Assembly (NCBI GenBank): GCA_003551365.1
Contig: PUMM01000092.1
Location: 1 to 32,866, forward strand
Direction: 5' to 3'
DNA length: 32,866 nucleotides
Origin: Clostridia bacterium
Lineage (GTDB): Bacteria; Bacillota; Sulfobacillia; SLMV01
The position numbers and the translations under genes are program-made. This document shows positions 9,386-18,824 of this stretch, in pieces. Under the pieces are notes generated by a model. The model saw only the letters and a program-made list of their open reading frames with translations. It did not search any database and was not told the DNA's origin. The first letter of the stretch is position 1, and each line of letters starts with the position of its first letter.

Positions 9386-11842
9386 GTGACGAGACGTTAC
9401 AGTCGTGATACTGACCGCAAGTGGCAGGCCCGCTGGGAGGAGACCGGTCTGTACGATTTTTGTCCCGAGCGGGTGGATGACAAGCTCTACTGTCTGTCGG
9501 CCTTTTCCTATCCATCCGGTTCGAATTTGCACATCGGGCACTGGTATAACTTCGGTTTGGCGGACAGCTGGGCCCGCATGAAGCGCCTGCAGGGGTACGA
9601 GGTCTTCGAACCCATGGGATTCGATGCCTTCGGGCTCCCCGCCGAAAACTACGCCATACAGACGGGAATCCATCCCCGGGAATCCACGTGGCAGAATATT
9701 GCAACCATGCGGAACCAACTGCGGGAAATGGGGGCCATGTTCGACTGGGATTACGAAGTGGTGACCTGCGATCCATCCTACTACCGATGGACACAATGGA
9801 TATTTCTCAAGCTGTATCACTCCGGTCTGGCCTACCGGGCCGAGGCTCCCGTGAACTGGTGTCCCAACTGCATGACCGTGTTGGCCAATGAACAGGTGGT
9901 AGAAGGTCTGTGCGAGCGTTGCGACGGTGAGGTGTCGCATCGGTACATGACCCAGTGGTTCTTCCGCATAACGGAATACGCCGATCGACTGCTGGAGGGT
10001 CTGGAGGATCTGGACTGGCCGGAACGCACCAAGGTCCTGCAAACCAACTGGATCGGTCGCTCCGAGGGAGCCGTAATCCGCTTCCGGGTGGCCGATTCGG
10101 AGGAACTGATTGACGCCTTCACAACCCGGGCCGACACCCTCTTTGGCGCCACCTATCTGGTTCTCGCTCCGGAGCATCCGGCGGTAGATGATCTCACCAC
10201 CTCCGAGTACCGGGACGAGGTGCAGAGATACCGCGAGCGGGCCGCCGGGGCGCGCGAGGTGGACCGCCTTTCGACCGAGCGGGACAAGACCGGCGTATTC
10301 ACCGGTGGTTACGCCCGCCACCCATTCACGGGTGATCGTCTCCCGATATGGATAGCAGATTACGTGTTGATGAGCTACGGTAGCGGGGCCATAATGGCCG
10401 TCCCCGGACACGATGAGAGGGATTACCAATTCGCCAGCAAGTACAGCCTGCCGATTCCACGCGTCATCGCGGCAGAGGAATCACACGTGGACGACGAACT
10501 CCCCTTCACCGGGGACGGAGTTTTAGTCAACAGTGGGGAGTTTGACGGTATGGATTCGGACAGTGCCCGCACTGCCATCACCCAGCAGCTGCGAGAGCGA
10601 GAACTGGGGGACGAAGCTGTCTCTTACCGTCTGCGTGACTGGCTGGTATCGCGTCAGCGCTACTGGGGGCCACCCGTTCCCATCATACACTGCGACGATT
10701 GCGGGGCGGTGCCCGTTCCGGAGGACGACCTGCCGGTCCACCTCCCCTACGACGTCGATTTCACTCCCAAGGGAAAGGCGCCGCTGGCAAGTTCAGAGGA
10801 ATTTATCAATACGTCCTGTCCCAGCTGCGGTGCCTCCGCGCGGCGTGACGCCAACACCCTGGATACTTTTGTGGATTCATCCTGGTACTTCCTACGCTAT
10901 CCGGACCCCAATAATGAGGAGCAGCCCTTCGACACCGAATTCATAAATGAGATGCTGCCCGTCGACAAATACGTGGTGGGGCCCGAGCACGCGACCATGC
11001 ACCTACTGTATGCTCGTTTCATCAACCAGGTACTGTACGATCTGGGGTATGTGGATTTCCCCGAACCGTTCACCTCATTGACTCATCAGGGAATCATCCT
11101 CGGCCCGGACGGGCGGCGCATGAGCAAATCACGCGGCAATGTCGTATCTCCCGATGACTACATCGAGGACCACGGATCCGACGTCCTCCGCATGTATTTG
11201 GCCTTCGGCTTCAAGTTCACCGAGGGCGGCGCCTGGGAGGACGAGGGCATCCGGGCCACCGCCCGTTTTCTCGACCGGGTGGAGCGCTGGGCCAACCGAC
11301 TACTGCAGCTGCGGGAGCGAGAACCGGAACCGGCCGCCGGGGGCGAGCCCGCGGTGCAGCTGCAGTATCAACGCCACTACAGCATACAGAAAGTCACAGA
11401 GGACGCAGAAGCGCTGCATTTCAACACCTGTGTGGCGCGGATGATGGAGCTGGCCAACGCCCTCTACCGCTACGACTCAGAAGTCGATGATGCAGAGGTC
11501 GATCTGGCCCTGTTGGAGGGCGCTACTGCTGACCTGATCCTGCTCATGTCGCCGTTCGCCCCACATTTCGCCGAAGAAATCTGGGCGCGCCTGGGTCACC
11601 CGTACTCCATATTCCATGCCGAGTGGCCGCAGTGGGAAGAGGAGAAGCTGGTTCGTCCCGAAATCGAAATGGCGGTGCAGATCAACGGCAAGGTCCGCAG
11701 CACCATTAGTGTTCCCAGCGGCGCTGCGGAGGAGGAGATACGCGAAATAGCGGAGAGGGACGAAAGGGTACAGAAATACATTGCCGGCGGAGTGCGCAAA
11801 GTGATAGTAGTGCCCGAGAGTCTGATCAACTTTGTTGTGTAA
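9386..11842 (+). CDS. leuS: Leucyl-tRNA synthetase
   Basis: 818 aa, GTG start with the aggagg Shine-Dalgarno upstream. LHIGHWYNFGLADS (HIGH), GRRMSKSRGNVVSPDDYI (KMSKS), FFRITEYADRLLEGLEDLDWPERTKVLQTNWIGRSEGA. Confidence 0.98.
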   Translation: MTRRYSRDTDRKWQARWEETGLYDFCPERVDDKLYCLSAFSYPSGSNLHIGHWYNFGLADSWARMKRLQGYEVFEPMGFDAFGLPAENYAIQTGIHPRESTWQNIATMRNQLREMGAMFDWDYEVVTCDPSYYRWTQWIFLKLYHSGLAYRAEAPVNWCPNCMTVLANEQVVEGLCERCDGEVSHRYMTQWFFRITEYADRLLEGLEDLDWPERTKVLQTNWIGRSEGAVIRFRVADSEELIDAFTTRADTLFGATYLVLAPEHPAVDDLTTSEYRDEVQRYRERAAGAREVDRLSTERDKTGVFTGGYARHPFTGDRLPIWIADYVLMSYGSGAIMAVPGHDERDYQFASKYSLPIPRVIAAEESHVDDELPFTGDGVLVNSGEFDGMDSDSARTAITQQLRERELGDEAVSYRLRDWLVSRQRYWGPPVPIIHCDDCGAVPVPEDDLPVHLPYDVDFTPKGKAPLASSEEFINTSCPSCGASARRDANTLDTFVDSSWYFLRYPDPNNEEQPFDTEFINEMLPVDKYVVGPEHATMHLLYARFINQVLYDLGYVDFPEPFTSLTHQGIILGPDGRRMSKSRGNVVSPDDYIEDHGSDVLRMYLAFGFKFTEGGAWEDEGIRATARFLDRVERWANRLLQLREREPEPAAGGEPAVQLQYQRHYSIQKVTEDAEALHFNTCVARMMELANALYRYDSEVDDAEVDLALLEGATADLILLMSPFAPHFAEEIWARLGHPYSIFHAEWPQWEEEKLVRPEIEMAVQINGKVRSTISVPSGAAEEEIREIAERDERVQKYIAGGVRKVIVVPESLINFVV

Positions 11843-11896
11843 TGTTTGCGGATCGCGGTCCCGGCTGCGCTGGGCCGCACGGGAGGAGGCCCCCGG

Positions 11897-12946
11897 ATGA
11901 CGGTGCTGGTGGTGGGCGGAACGCAGTTTTTCGGCAGAAAATTCGTGGACCTCATGCTGGAGCGAGATGTTCCGGTCACGGTGCTTACGCGCGGGAAGAC
12001 TTCCCTTCCGTGGGCGGGCGACGCGGTGGAACACATCGCAGCAGACAGAAATGACGTCCCTCGATTGCACGAGCGTCTGACCGGGCGAAGTTATGATGTG
12101 GTTTTTGACAACGTGGCCATGAACGATGATCACGTGCGAGATCTACTGAATGCTGTGCAGACCGGACACTACATGCTGATGAGTTCGGGGGCCGTTTATC
12201 ACCGAGACTCTCACGTGGCGGCCATGGAGTACGTAAGCGATGCGGGCGGGGAGAAACTGCCCGACTGGACCGACGCAATGCGTCCGCTGCGCGAACGATC
12301 TGTCCCCGCCAACCCTCACTGGCTGATGCGGGAGGCAGGGGGAGAAGAGCAAAAATACCGGCGGGGCAAACTGTCAGCGGAGTGTGCCGCCGTGCGAACC
12401 TGCGAGGATCTCGGTATCCCCTTCACGATTTTTCGTCCACCCCAGGTGGAGGGGCCGTGGGATCCCACCGGTCGCACTGAATTCTTCGCCCGCCGCGTGG
12501 CGGACGAGGCCGGCATCCTCCTCCCCCACTCCGGCCGCGGGAGGGTGTTTCAGAAAGTATTCCGCGACGACCTGGCACGGGCGATAGCTGCAGCCATGGG
12601 CAACTCCCGGGCCATGGACCGCACCTACAACGTCGCCCAGGAAGAAGTCCTCTCCCTCGAGCGCTACCTGTGTGTGATCGCTGACTGCCTCGGAGTGAAC
12701 CCACCAACTCTGCTGGACTGTGACGGGGACGGATTCGCACACGCCGTGGGCACAGAATACCGCATTCCCCTGCCGCGGCCCAAGATACTGGACCTGCGGC
12801 GGGCTCAGCGCGATCTGGGCTTCCGATCCTCCCCGTACCTGCAGTGGATGAGCAGGACACTGGAATGGATATTTTCGCACGAACCCTCGGAAGAATATCG
12901 GAGGTTGCGGAGAGAAGAGGTCAAATGGATTTCCGCCACAAAATGA
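11897..12946 (+). CDS. NAD-dependent epimerase/dehydratase (extended SDR) family protein
   Basis: Start taken at ATG 11897 (MTVLVVGGTQFFGRKFVDLML) after ggaggaggcccccgg. Rossmann motif, SSGAVY, FTIFRPPQVEGPWDP. Confidence 0.88.
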   Translation: MTVLVVGGTQFFGRKFVDLMLERDVPVTVLTRGKTSLPWAGDAVEHIAADRNDVPRLHERLTGRSYDVVFDNVAMNDDHVRDLLNAVQTGHYMLMSSGAVYHRDSHVAAMEYVSDAGGEKLPDWTDAMRPLRERSVPANPHWLMREAGGEEQKYRRGKLSAECAAVRTCEDLGIPFTIFRPPQVEGPWDPTGRTEFFARRVADEAGILLPHSGRGRVFQKVFRDDLARAIAAAMGNSRAMDRTYNVAQEEVLSLERYLCVIADCLGVNPPTLLDCDGDGFAHAVGTEYRIPLPRPKILDLRRAQRDLGFRSSPYLQWMSRTLEWIFSHEPSEEYRRLRREEVKWISATK

Positions 12947-12954
12947 TCAATGCC

Positions 12955-12983
12955 GCGCCCGGGCGGTCAGACCGCCCGGGCGC
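12955..12983. terminator. Bidirectional terminator hairpin between the convergent epimerase and AOR genes
   Basis: GCGCCCGGGCGGTC (12955-12968), A, GACCGCCCGGGCGC (12970-12983): near-perfect 14-bp inverted repeat 9 nt after the epimerase stop and about 20 nt after the AOR stop. Confidence 0.75.
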
Positions 12984-13002
12984 ACAACTCAGATGAGGCA
13001 TC

Positions 13003-14844
13003 TCACTCCAGATCCAGCTCCTCCATGACGAAGTCCAGATCCAGTTCTCGTAGCTTCTCCGGCGTCGGATGACCATCTTCATCCCATCCGCGCAGTTCGT
13101 AGTAGTGATCGAGCAGCTTCTCGAAGTTTTCGCGCGGGACGATATTTCCTTTGGCCGGACCGGTGGGGATTTCCTCCTCGAAGAAGCGCTCCGGAACGGT
13201 GTCATGGTCGCGTCCGAATCCGGGAATGTGCTTCATGTTGAATGCCCGGGTCAGATTCCAGATCCGCTCGGAGCCCTGCATCAGATCCTCCCAGCTGTAG
13301 GACAGGCCCGTGACCATTTCGAAGATCTCGGGGTAGTTCTCCAGCGGCAGGTCGATCTCCACCCAGGGCAATCGGCATATTCCCAGTGCATCGAACAGCG
13401 GTCGTACGTGCTGCAGTTCGATGGCCTTCTCCGCTTTGCCCTCCAGCGAGTCGCGTCCTGCGGCTACGTCGTAGGTAATGGTCCAGGCGCGGTTGTGATG
13501 GGCACCCACGTCGGCCGTGGCGTAGGATATCAGCTGCCCGGGAGCCCAGCGGCTCTCGTAACCGCTCCACTCCAGACCCTTGGTCTCGATGGCGTAGTAG
13601 TGTGCATCATCGCCAATCTGCTCGGCCGCTCCCCTGACGCCGGCGGCCAGCACATCACCTATGCCTTGGCGATCGGCTATGGACTGCAGCAAAAAGGCCA
13701 CGTCATCGACGTCGCCCCATTCCAGCTTCCGGCCAACCTGCTCCTCATTCAGCAGTCCCTTCTCGAAGCACTCAAAGGCGAATGAGAGCACGGCACCACC
13801 ACTGATGGTATCTATGCCGAGATCATCGGCCAACCAGTTGGCGTAGGCCACTTTTTCTATGGAGTCCAGCATGAGATTTCCGCCCATCATGGCGATCGTC
13901 TCATACTCCGGACCCTCGACGTGAAACTCCTGGTCGCCCACGCACGCCTTGCTGTATTTGCCACAGGGAATCGTGCAGGAGAAACAGCCCTTGTGCGTCA
14001 CCAGTATCCGGTCCAGGATGGCCTGTCCATTGATGTTTTTGTGGTGCTCGAAGTGGGTGGTCCAGAAATTCTTGGTCGGAAAGGCACCTATTTCGTTGAC
14101 CCAGTCGGTCACCCCGGCAGTGCCCTGCGGCGTCCATTCCTGGAAACCGGGCAATTCAAAGGCATCCAGATACATCTTCTTACCCTTTTCCAGCACGCCG
14201 GAGGGGTCGGCCAGTTCTAAACTCTGCGTACCGCGCACCGCCACGGCCTTGAGATTCTTGGAACCCATGACAGCACCAATGCCACATCTGCCGGCCTGCC
14301 GGCCGAAATCGTGCCCTATGCAGGCGAATTTGACCTGCTTTTCACCGGCGGGGCCGATCAGAGCCACCTGGAAATCCTCGCCCAGCTCTTCCTTGAAACG
14401 CACTTCACCCTGTATGCACTTTTCCCCCCATAGATCACCGGCGGGACGCACCTGTACCTCATCGTCGTCCAGCACCAGGTAGGAGGGTTCTTCCGCCCGA
14501 CCGTGCATGACCACCGCGTCATAACCCGCGAACTTCAGCTCAGCGCAAATATGTCCCCCCATATTGCTGTCCGCGTAACCGCCGGTGGCCGGAGACTTGG
14601 TGTGAAAGGAGATCTTTCCCGCCGAGGGCAGCATTACCCCGGACAGCGGTCCGGCGGCCATGACCAGGATATTCTCCGGATCGAAGGGCTGCACATCTGG
14701 CTCAAGCTCCTCCCACAGGATGCGCGCCCCGAACCCTCTCGATCCGAGATATTTTTCTGCCCACTCCTGCGGAGTCTCGGTCACCTCATGTGTGCCATCG
14801 GATAGATCTATGTGCAGAATCTTGCCCGCATAACCCTTCAGCAT
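13003..14844 (-). CDS. Aldehyde:ferredoxin oxidoreductase (AOR) family tungsten/molybdopterin enzyme
   Basis: 613 aa; GYAGKILHIDLSDG, GSRGFGARILWEE, GRQAGRCGIGAVMGSKNLKAVAVRGT, CFSCTIPCGKY (CxxCxxxC) and ALGICRLPW are AOR signatures. Confidence 0.95.
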   Translation of the reverse strand: MLKGYAGKILHIDLSDGTHEVTETPQEWAEKYLGSRGFGARILWEELEPDVQPFDPENILVMAAGPLSGVMLPSAGKISFHTKSPATGGYADSNMGGHICAELKFAGYDAVVMHGRAEEPSYLVLDDDEVQVRPAGDLWGEKCIQGEVRFKEELGEDFQVALIGPAGEKQVKFACIGHDFGRQAGRCGIGAVMGSKNLKAVAVRGTQSLELADPSGVLEKGKKMYLDAFELPGFQEWTPQGTAGVTDWVNEIGAFPTKNFWTTHFEHHKNINGQAILDRILVTHKGCFSCTIPCGKYSKACVGDQEFHVEGPEYETIAMMGGNLMLDSIEKVAYANWLADDLGIDTISGGAVLSFAFECFEKGLLNEEQVGRKLEWGDVDDVAFLLQSIADRQGIGDVLAAGVRGAAEQIGDDAHYYAIETKGLEWSGYESRWAPGQLISYATADVGAHHNRAWTITYDVAAGRDSLEGKAEKAIELQHVRPLFDALGICRLPWVEIDLPLENYPEIFEMVTGLSYSWEDLMQGSERIWNLTRAFNMKHIPGFGRDHDTVPERFFEEEIPTGPAKGNIVPRENFEKLLDHYYELRGWDEDGHPTPEKLRELDLDFVMEELDLE

Positions 14845-15282
14845 TCAGTCCACCTCCTGAAATTCCTTGTATCGGGTGCGCTCCGGATCATCGGCGTCAT
14901 ATATCGCATTGCGCGGGCATATCTCGACGCAGGACCCACACCCGTTGCACATGAAGGGGACCTCCACGTCGTCGTGCGTGAACACCACACCTTCCGGGCA
15001 CTCCTCTACGCACATCCCACAGAGTATGCAGTCCTCTTCAACAATGCGGTAGTAGCCGTTTTCCGTCTCCTCGATGGCATCCACCGGACAGACTTCCTGA
15101 CACGTTCCGCACTGCGTGCAGTGTGCTATACGGTACTTCCCGGGAGCGGGAAACTCGCCGGAAATGCGAAGACGGGACATCTTTGGATTGTTCTCCAGAA
15201 AATTTTCCATCGCACAAACCAGTTCACAGGTTCGGCAACCGGAGCAGTTGTCCTCATTTACGGCCAGACGCAAACCGATCAC
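14845..15282 (-). CDS. 4Fe-4S polyferredoxin (AOR-associated electron carrier)
   Basis: CSGCRTCELVCAMENF, CTQCGTCQEVCPVDAI, CILCGMCVEECPEGVV, CNGCGSCVEICPRNAI. Likely real start is the TTG at 15273, 8 nt after the AGGAG Shine-Dalgarno. Abuts the AOR gene. Confidence 0.93.
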   Translation of the reverse strand: MIGLRLAVNEDNCSGCRTCELVCAMENFLENNPKMSRLRISGEFPAPGKYRIAHCTQCGTCQEVCPVDAIEETENGYYRIVEEDCILCGMCVEECPEGVVFTHDDVEVPFMCNGCGSCVEICPRNAIYDADDPERTRYKEFQEVD

Positions 15283-15403
15283 TCCTTTCTCCTGCTAACT
15301 CAATATCATCTCGCGCAGCAGCTCGCTCGTTCCCACTGATTTCTGTGCCAGCTCTTCTACGCTGCAACCTGTACATCCTTCTGTCCATCCGATCTGCGCC
15401 GCT

Positions 15404-16552
15404 TCAGACCACGCTCGGCTCGTGGATGAGCTCCTCCCGTTCGAAGCGCCCCAGATCCAGCATGGATATGTCCATATCCGGCTCCTCACCGGTGATCTTC
15501 TGCGCCATAAGATGAGCAGTCATGGGACCGACCATAAAACCGTGTCCGCTGAAGCCCACGGCCATTTGATAGCCCTCCAGACCCGGGGCTCCACCCAGAA
15601 TCGGCTGGGCATCGGGAGTTATGTTGTATTGCCCCGCCCACTGCCGAACCATGCGCAAATCCGCCAGCGGAGGCAAAATGCTCACCACCATGTGGGCGAG
15701 CTGTTCGGCAAACTCCCAGGTCGCATCGCAGTTTATTCCGCGCGGCTCGGACGGGTCACCCAGACCGGTTACGAAGGAACCATGCGGAGTCTGCTGACAG
15801 TAGACGCCGTGCTCCAGGGAGATCACCATTGGCCCCTGAAACGGTGCCACCGGCTCGGTCACCATTATCTGGTGCCGCTCGGAGTAAACGGGTATATCGA
15901 TGCCGGCCATGGCCGCAATCCGTCCCGAATACGGGCCGGCCGCGTTGTACACCAGGGGAGTCGATATGTAACCGCCGTCAGTCTCCACTCCCACTACCCT
16001 GCCATCGACAATGTCTATTCCCGTTGCTTCAGTGCGGGTCCGTATATCCACGCCCAGGCGCCGCGCCGCGTTGGCGTAGGCCATGGTGGTATGAAACGGA
16101 TTGGCATGACCGTCTTCCGGACAGAATGAGGCGCCGACCACGGCGTCGGTGCACACGTGCGGCACAATCTCCTCTATCTCATCCACGTCCAAAATGCGCG
16201 AGGGAGTGCCCAGTCTGTTCTGCACTTCAACGTTTTTTTCGTACTGGCGCATCTGCTCCTCGGAGAAGGCCAGAATCAGGTAGCCGCTCTGATTGAACTC
16301 GATGCTCTGCGGGTAGTCGAGCGTCTCTTCCAGCACCTCCAGCATCTTGCAGCTCGCGCGGGACAGACGAATATTCATCTCCAGTCCCCACTGCTGCCGC
16401 ACCCCGGCAGCGCACCGGCCAGTAGAGCCGGCCGTCAGGTAGTCCTTCTCCAGAACCACCACATCATCCATGCCCCGCTGCGCCAGCTCATAGGCCGTGG
16501 CGCAGCCGGTTATTCCACCGCCAATGATGACCGCCTCTGCCGTATCAGTCAT
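15404..16552 (-). CDS. DAO-type FAD-dependent oxidoreductase (sarcosine oxidase beta / HcnC / dye-linked proline dehydrogenase beta-like)
   Basis: Start taken at ATG 16552 (MTDTAEAVIIGGGITGCATAYELAQRG) after gaggtg. LEKDYLTAGSTGRCAAGVRQQWG, YNAAGPYSGRIAAMAG, GFSGHGFMVGPMTAHLMA. Confidence 0.93.
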   Translation of the reverse strand: MTDTAEAVIIGGGITGCATAYELAQRGMDDVVVLEKDYLTAGSTGRCAAGVRQQWGLEMNIRLSRASCKMLEVLEETLDYPQSIEFNQSGYLILAFSEEQMRQYEKNVEVQNRLGTPSRILDVDEIEEIVPHVCTDAVVGASFCPEDGHANPFHTTMAYANAARRLGVDIRTRTEATGIDIVDGRVVGVETDGGYISTPLVYNAAGPYSGRIAAMAGIDIPVYSERHQIMVTEPVAPFQGPMVISLEHGVYCQQTPHGSFVTGLGDPSEPRGINCDATWEFAEQLAHMVVSILPPLADLRMVRQWAGQYNITPDAQPILGGAPGLEGYQMAVGFSGHGFMVGPMTAHLMAQKITGEEPDMDISMLDLGRFEREELIHEPSVV

Positions 16553-16844
16553 GATTCTCATCACCTCCGCGGCGCTCATAGGCATCCGCCAGTTCACCCA
16601 GTGTCACCGGAGTCGTGGGCGGTCGATAGACGGGGACTTCCACCTCATCCGGTGCCACGCCGCGCGCAGCGGCAATCTCGCGCAGAATGAGCTCCCGGCA
16701 CGTCCTTCCCTGGCACGAGCCCATCGTACAGCGCAGCACCCGTTTCAACTCCTCGAAATCTGTGAGCCCCTCCTCCAGTGCAGCGCGAATATCCGCCAGC
16801 GTCACGTCTTCACAGCGGCAGATAATGGTTTCCTCGTCTCTCAC
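16545..16844 (-). CDS. Bfd-like [2Fe-2S] binding protein
   Basis: 99 aa; ICRCEDVTLADIRAALEEG...LKRVLRCTMGSCQGRTC is the CxC...CxxxxC Bfd-type [2Fe-2S] pattern. Overlaps the neighbouring genes. Confidence 0.9.
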   Translation of the reverse strand: MRDEETIICRCEDVTLADIRAALEEGLTDFEELKRVLRCTMGSCQGRTCRELILREIAAARGVAPDEVEVPVYRPPTTPVTLGELADAYERRGGDENHD

Positions 16845-17338
16845 GTTCGCCCCGCTCCCTTCCCTATCGCACGAACGTCGCGCACCAGCTCCTGGGGGAT
16901 GACCACCCAGACCACAGCGGTCCGGTCAAAGGTGCCGGGATTCTGCACCCGGTGAACCTCTCCGGTACCGACCTCCTCGCCGGCCCGGTTTAACAGGGTC
17001 ACATGCTCCCCTGTCTCCGGAACTGGGCTGAATTCGTGCGGTAGCCGGATCAGTGCCTCATCCTCCGAGTAGGTCTCATCAATGACAAAAATGGCCAGAC
17101 CCGGGCACGCGGGAACACACAGGCCGCAACCAGTGCACTCCGCATGCTCGACCGAGGGCAGATCATTTATATCGGCAAACTCAGCTATCGCCCCTGCCGG
17201 ACAGGCATCGTGACACGGATCGCAGGGTATCTCTTCGAAGCACTCCACCCACACGACTGGACCTGCCGCGCGACGCTCGGCTGACGGAGTGATGCTTTCA
17301 ACATCTTCATCGCCGGGTATCCCGTCTCGCTTCAGCAC
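16841..17338 (-). CDS. 4Fe-4S binding protein (ferredoxin-like subunit)
   Basis: 165 aa; CFEEIPCDPCHDACPAGAI and CTGCGLCVPACPGLAI. Confidence 0.9.
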   Translation of the reverse strand: MLKRDGIPGDEDVESITPSAERRAAGPVVWVECFEEIPCDPCHDACPAGAIAEFADINDLPSVEHAECTGCGLCVPACPGLAIFVIDETYSEDEALIRLPHEFSPVPETGEHVTLLNRAGEEVGTGEVHRVQNPGTFDRTAVVWVVIPQELVRDVRAIGKGAGRT

Positions 17339-18459
17339 GTGTCGTCACTCCCTTCCGTCAGCTTCTGCTTCCGGGGGATGGCTTTCTGCAGGCGTGCAAA
17401 CCCGGCAAGAATATGTTCCCCGGTGGGTCCGACCCGCAGGGCCTGCAGCTCGGCGTTGATCTCGGCGTGGCGCTCGGCATACTCCTCTTCATCCACATAA
17501 TCGAGGGAGTGTGCTGCCCCCAGTCCGGCCAGACTTCCCTCCATCATGGCCGCCGAGGCTTCCTCAATTCCCCGGGCATCTCCCGCGACATACACACCCG
17601 GAGCAGAAGAGCGCATGTTCTCATCGCACAGCGGCACATATCCACCCAGTTCCGGTACATATCCCATGGAACAGTTGGCCTGCCACAGCAGGTCTATGAG
17701 GGGACTCAGGCCAACCGCCAGGCATATGGCGTCGCACTCGACGTCGGTATCCGTGCCCTCTACTGGATTCCAGCTGTCATCAATTTCAACCAGGCTGGCA
17801 CCTTCCACGCGATCGTCACCGTGCGCCCGCGTGAGGGTGTGACCGGTAAGAATTGGCACTCCCAGCCGCCGGATCTTTGCGGCGTGCACCGTATACCCAC
17901 CGATCTCCGGCAGCGCCTCCACTATGGCCAGCACATCCACCCCCGCCTGCAGGAGCTGGTATGAAACTATGAGTCCGATATTTCCGGCGCCGACCATGAG
18001 CACCCTCTTCCCGGGTCGGACGCCGTATACGTTCATCAATGTCTGTACCGCTCCGGCGCCGTAGACACCGGGCAGGTCGCAGCCGGGAAAGGCGATTGAC
18101 TTCTCCGATGCTCCGGTGGTCACCACCATGCACTTGGGGTGCACCTTATTCCAGGTTCCATTCTTCTCGTAGGCGATGGCTCCGTCCGGATAGTAACCCA
18201 TCACATCGCTGTCCAGTGATATCTCTACGCTATCGCAGTCGAGGGCCGACTCCATCAGTGTGTCCGCGATATCTATGCCGCGCACACCGGCGCGCTGGGC
18301 GCGAGAGCCGAAGAATCGATGCGTCTGCTTGATCAGCTGCCCGCCCGCCCGGTCATTGCGATCCAGCACCAGGACTTCCGCTCCGTGTTCACCCGCCTCG
18401 CGCGCAGCCATGAGGCCGGCGGGGCCACCCCCAACGATGACAATCTCACATTCGCGCAC
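17332..18459 (-). CDS. NAD(P)/FAD-dependent oxidoreductase (HcnB / opine oxidase alpha-like)
   Basis: 375 aa; EIVIVGGGPAGLMAAREAGEHGAEVLVLDRNDRAGGQL, VLMVGAGNIGLIVSYQLLQAG, GVYVAGDARGIEEASAAMMEG. Confidence 0.93.
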   Translation of the reverse strand: MRECEIVIVGGGPAGLMAAREAGEHGAEVLVLDRNDRAGGQLIKQTHRFFGSRAQRAGVRGIDIADTLMESALDCDSVEISLDSDVMGYYPDGAIAYEKNGTWNKVHPKCMVVTTGASEKSIAFPGCDLPGVYGAGAVQTLMNVYGVRPGKRVLMVGAGNIGLIVSYQLLQAGVDVLAIVEALPEIGGYTVHAAKIRRLGVPILTGHTLTRAHGDDRVEGASLVEIDDSWNPVEGTDTDVECDAICLAVGLSPLIDLLWQANCSMGYVPELGGYVPLCDENMRSSAPGVYVAGDARGIEEASAAMMEGSLAGLGAAHSLDYVDEEEYAERHAEINAELQALRVGPTGEHILAGFARLQKAIPRKQKLTEGSDDTC

Positions 18460-18808
18460 TCAGATCACCTTTTCCTTCCTGGCGCTCGACGTGCATTCCC
18501 TCGCGCAGAGGCTCTATACAGGTCCGGACGTTGGATTCTCCGTCCACCCGCATCATACATTCTGAGCAGTTGCCGATTGCGCAGAAGAAACCGCGGGGAC
18601 GCCCCAGCTCATTGCTGTAGCGAAGGATTCTCACCCCTGCCGCGTGCAGGGCAGCTGCAATGGGTTCGCCCTCGTAACCCGTCAGCTCCTCACCCTCGAA
18701 GGTAAAAGTCACCTCTTTGCCGCCGGAAAAGTCCAGGATCGGGTGATCGCCGATCCGAATCTCGCTCACAATAATCACCTCCGATACATCCATTAGCCTA
18801 CACTCCAC
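18446..18808 (-). CDS. HcnA-like [2Fe-2S] ferredoxin-fold subunit
   Basis: VTFTFEGEELTGYEGEPIAAALHAAGVRILRYS...RGFFCAIGNCSECMMRVDG. The actual start may be internal (MDVSEVIIVSE...). Confidence 0.88.
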   Translation of the reverse strand: MECRLMDVSEVIIVSEIRIGDHPILDFSGGKEVTFTFEGEELTGYEGEPIAAALHAAGVRILRYSNELGRPRGFFCAIGNCSECMMRVDGESNVRTCIEPLREGMHVERQEGKGDLSARM

Positions 18809-18824
18809 AAACTCCTAGCTGCCC

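Noticed and set aside
9365-10429. 354-aa minus-strand ORF antisense to leuS
   Set aside because: leuS on the plus strand has HIGH/KMSKS motifs and an upstream T-box; the antisense ORF has no recognisable motif.
15404-15406. Possible selenocysteine readthrough of the flavoprotein TGA stop
   Set aside because: The in-frame continuation (SGADRMDRRMYRLQRRRAG...) is not protein-like and no conserved SECIS-like evidence was seen.
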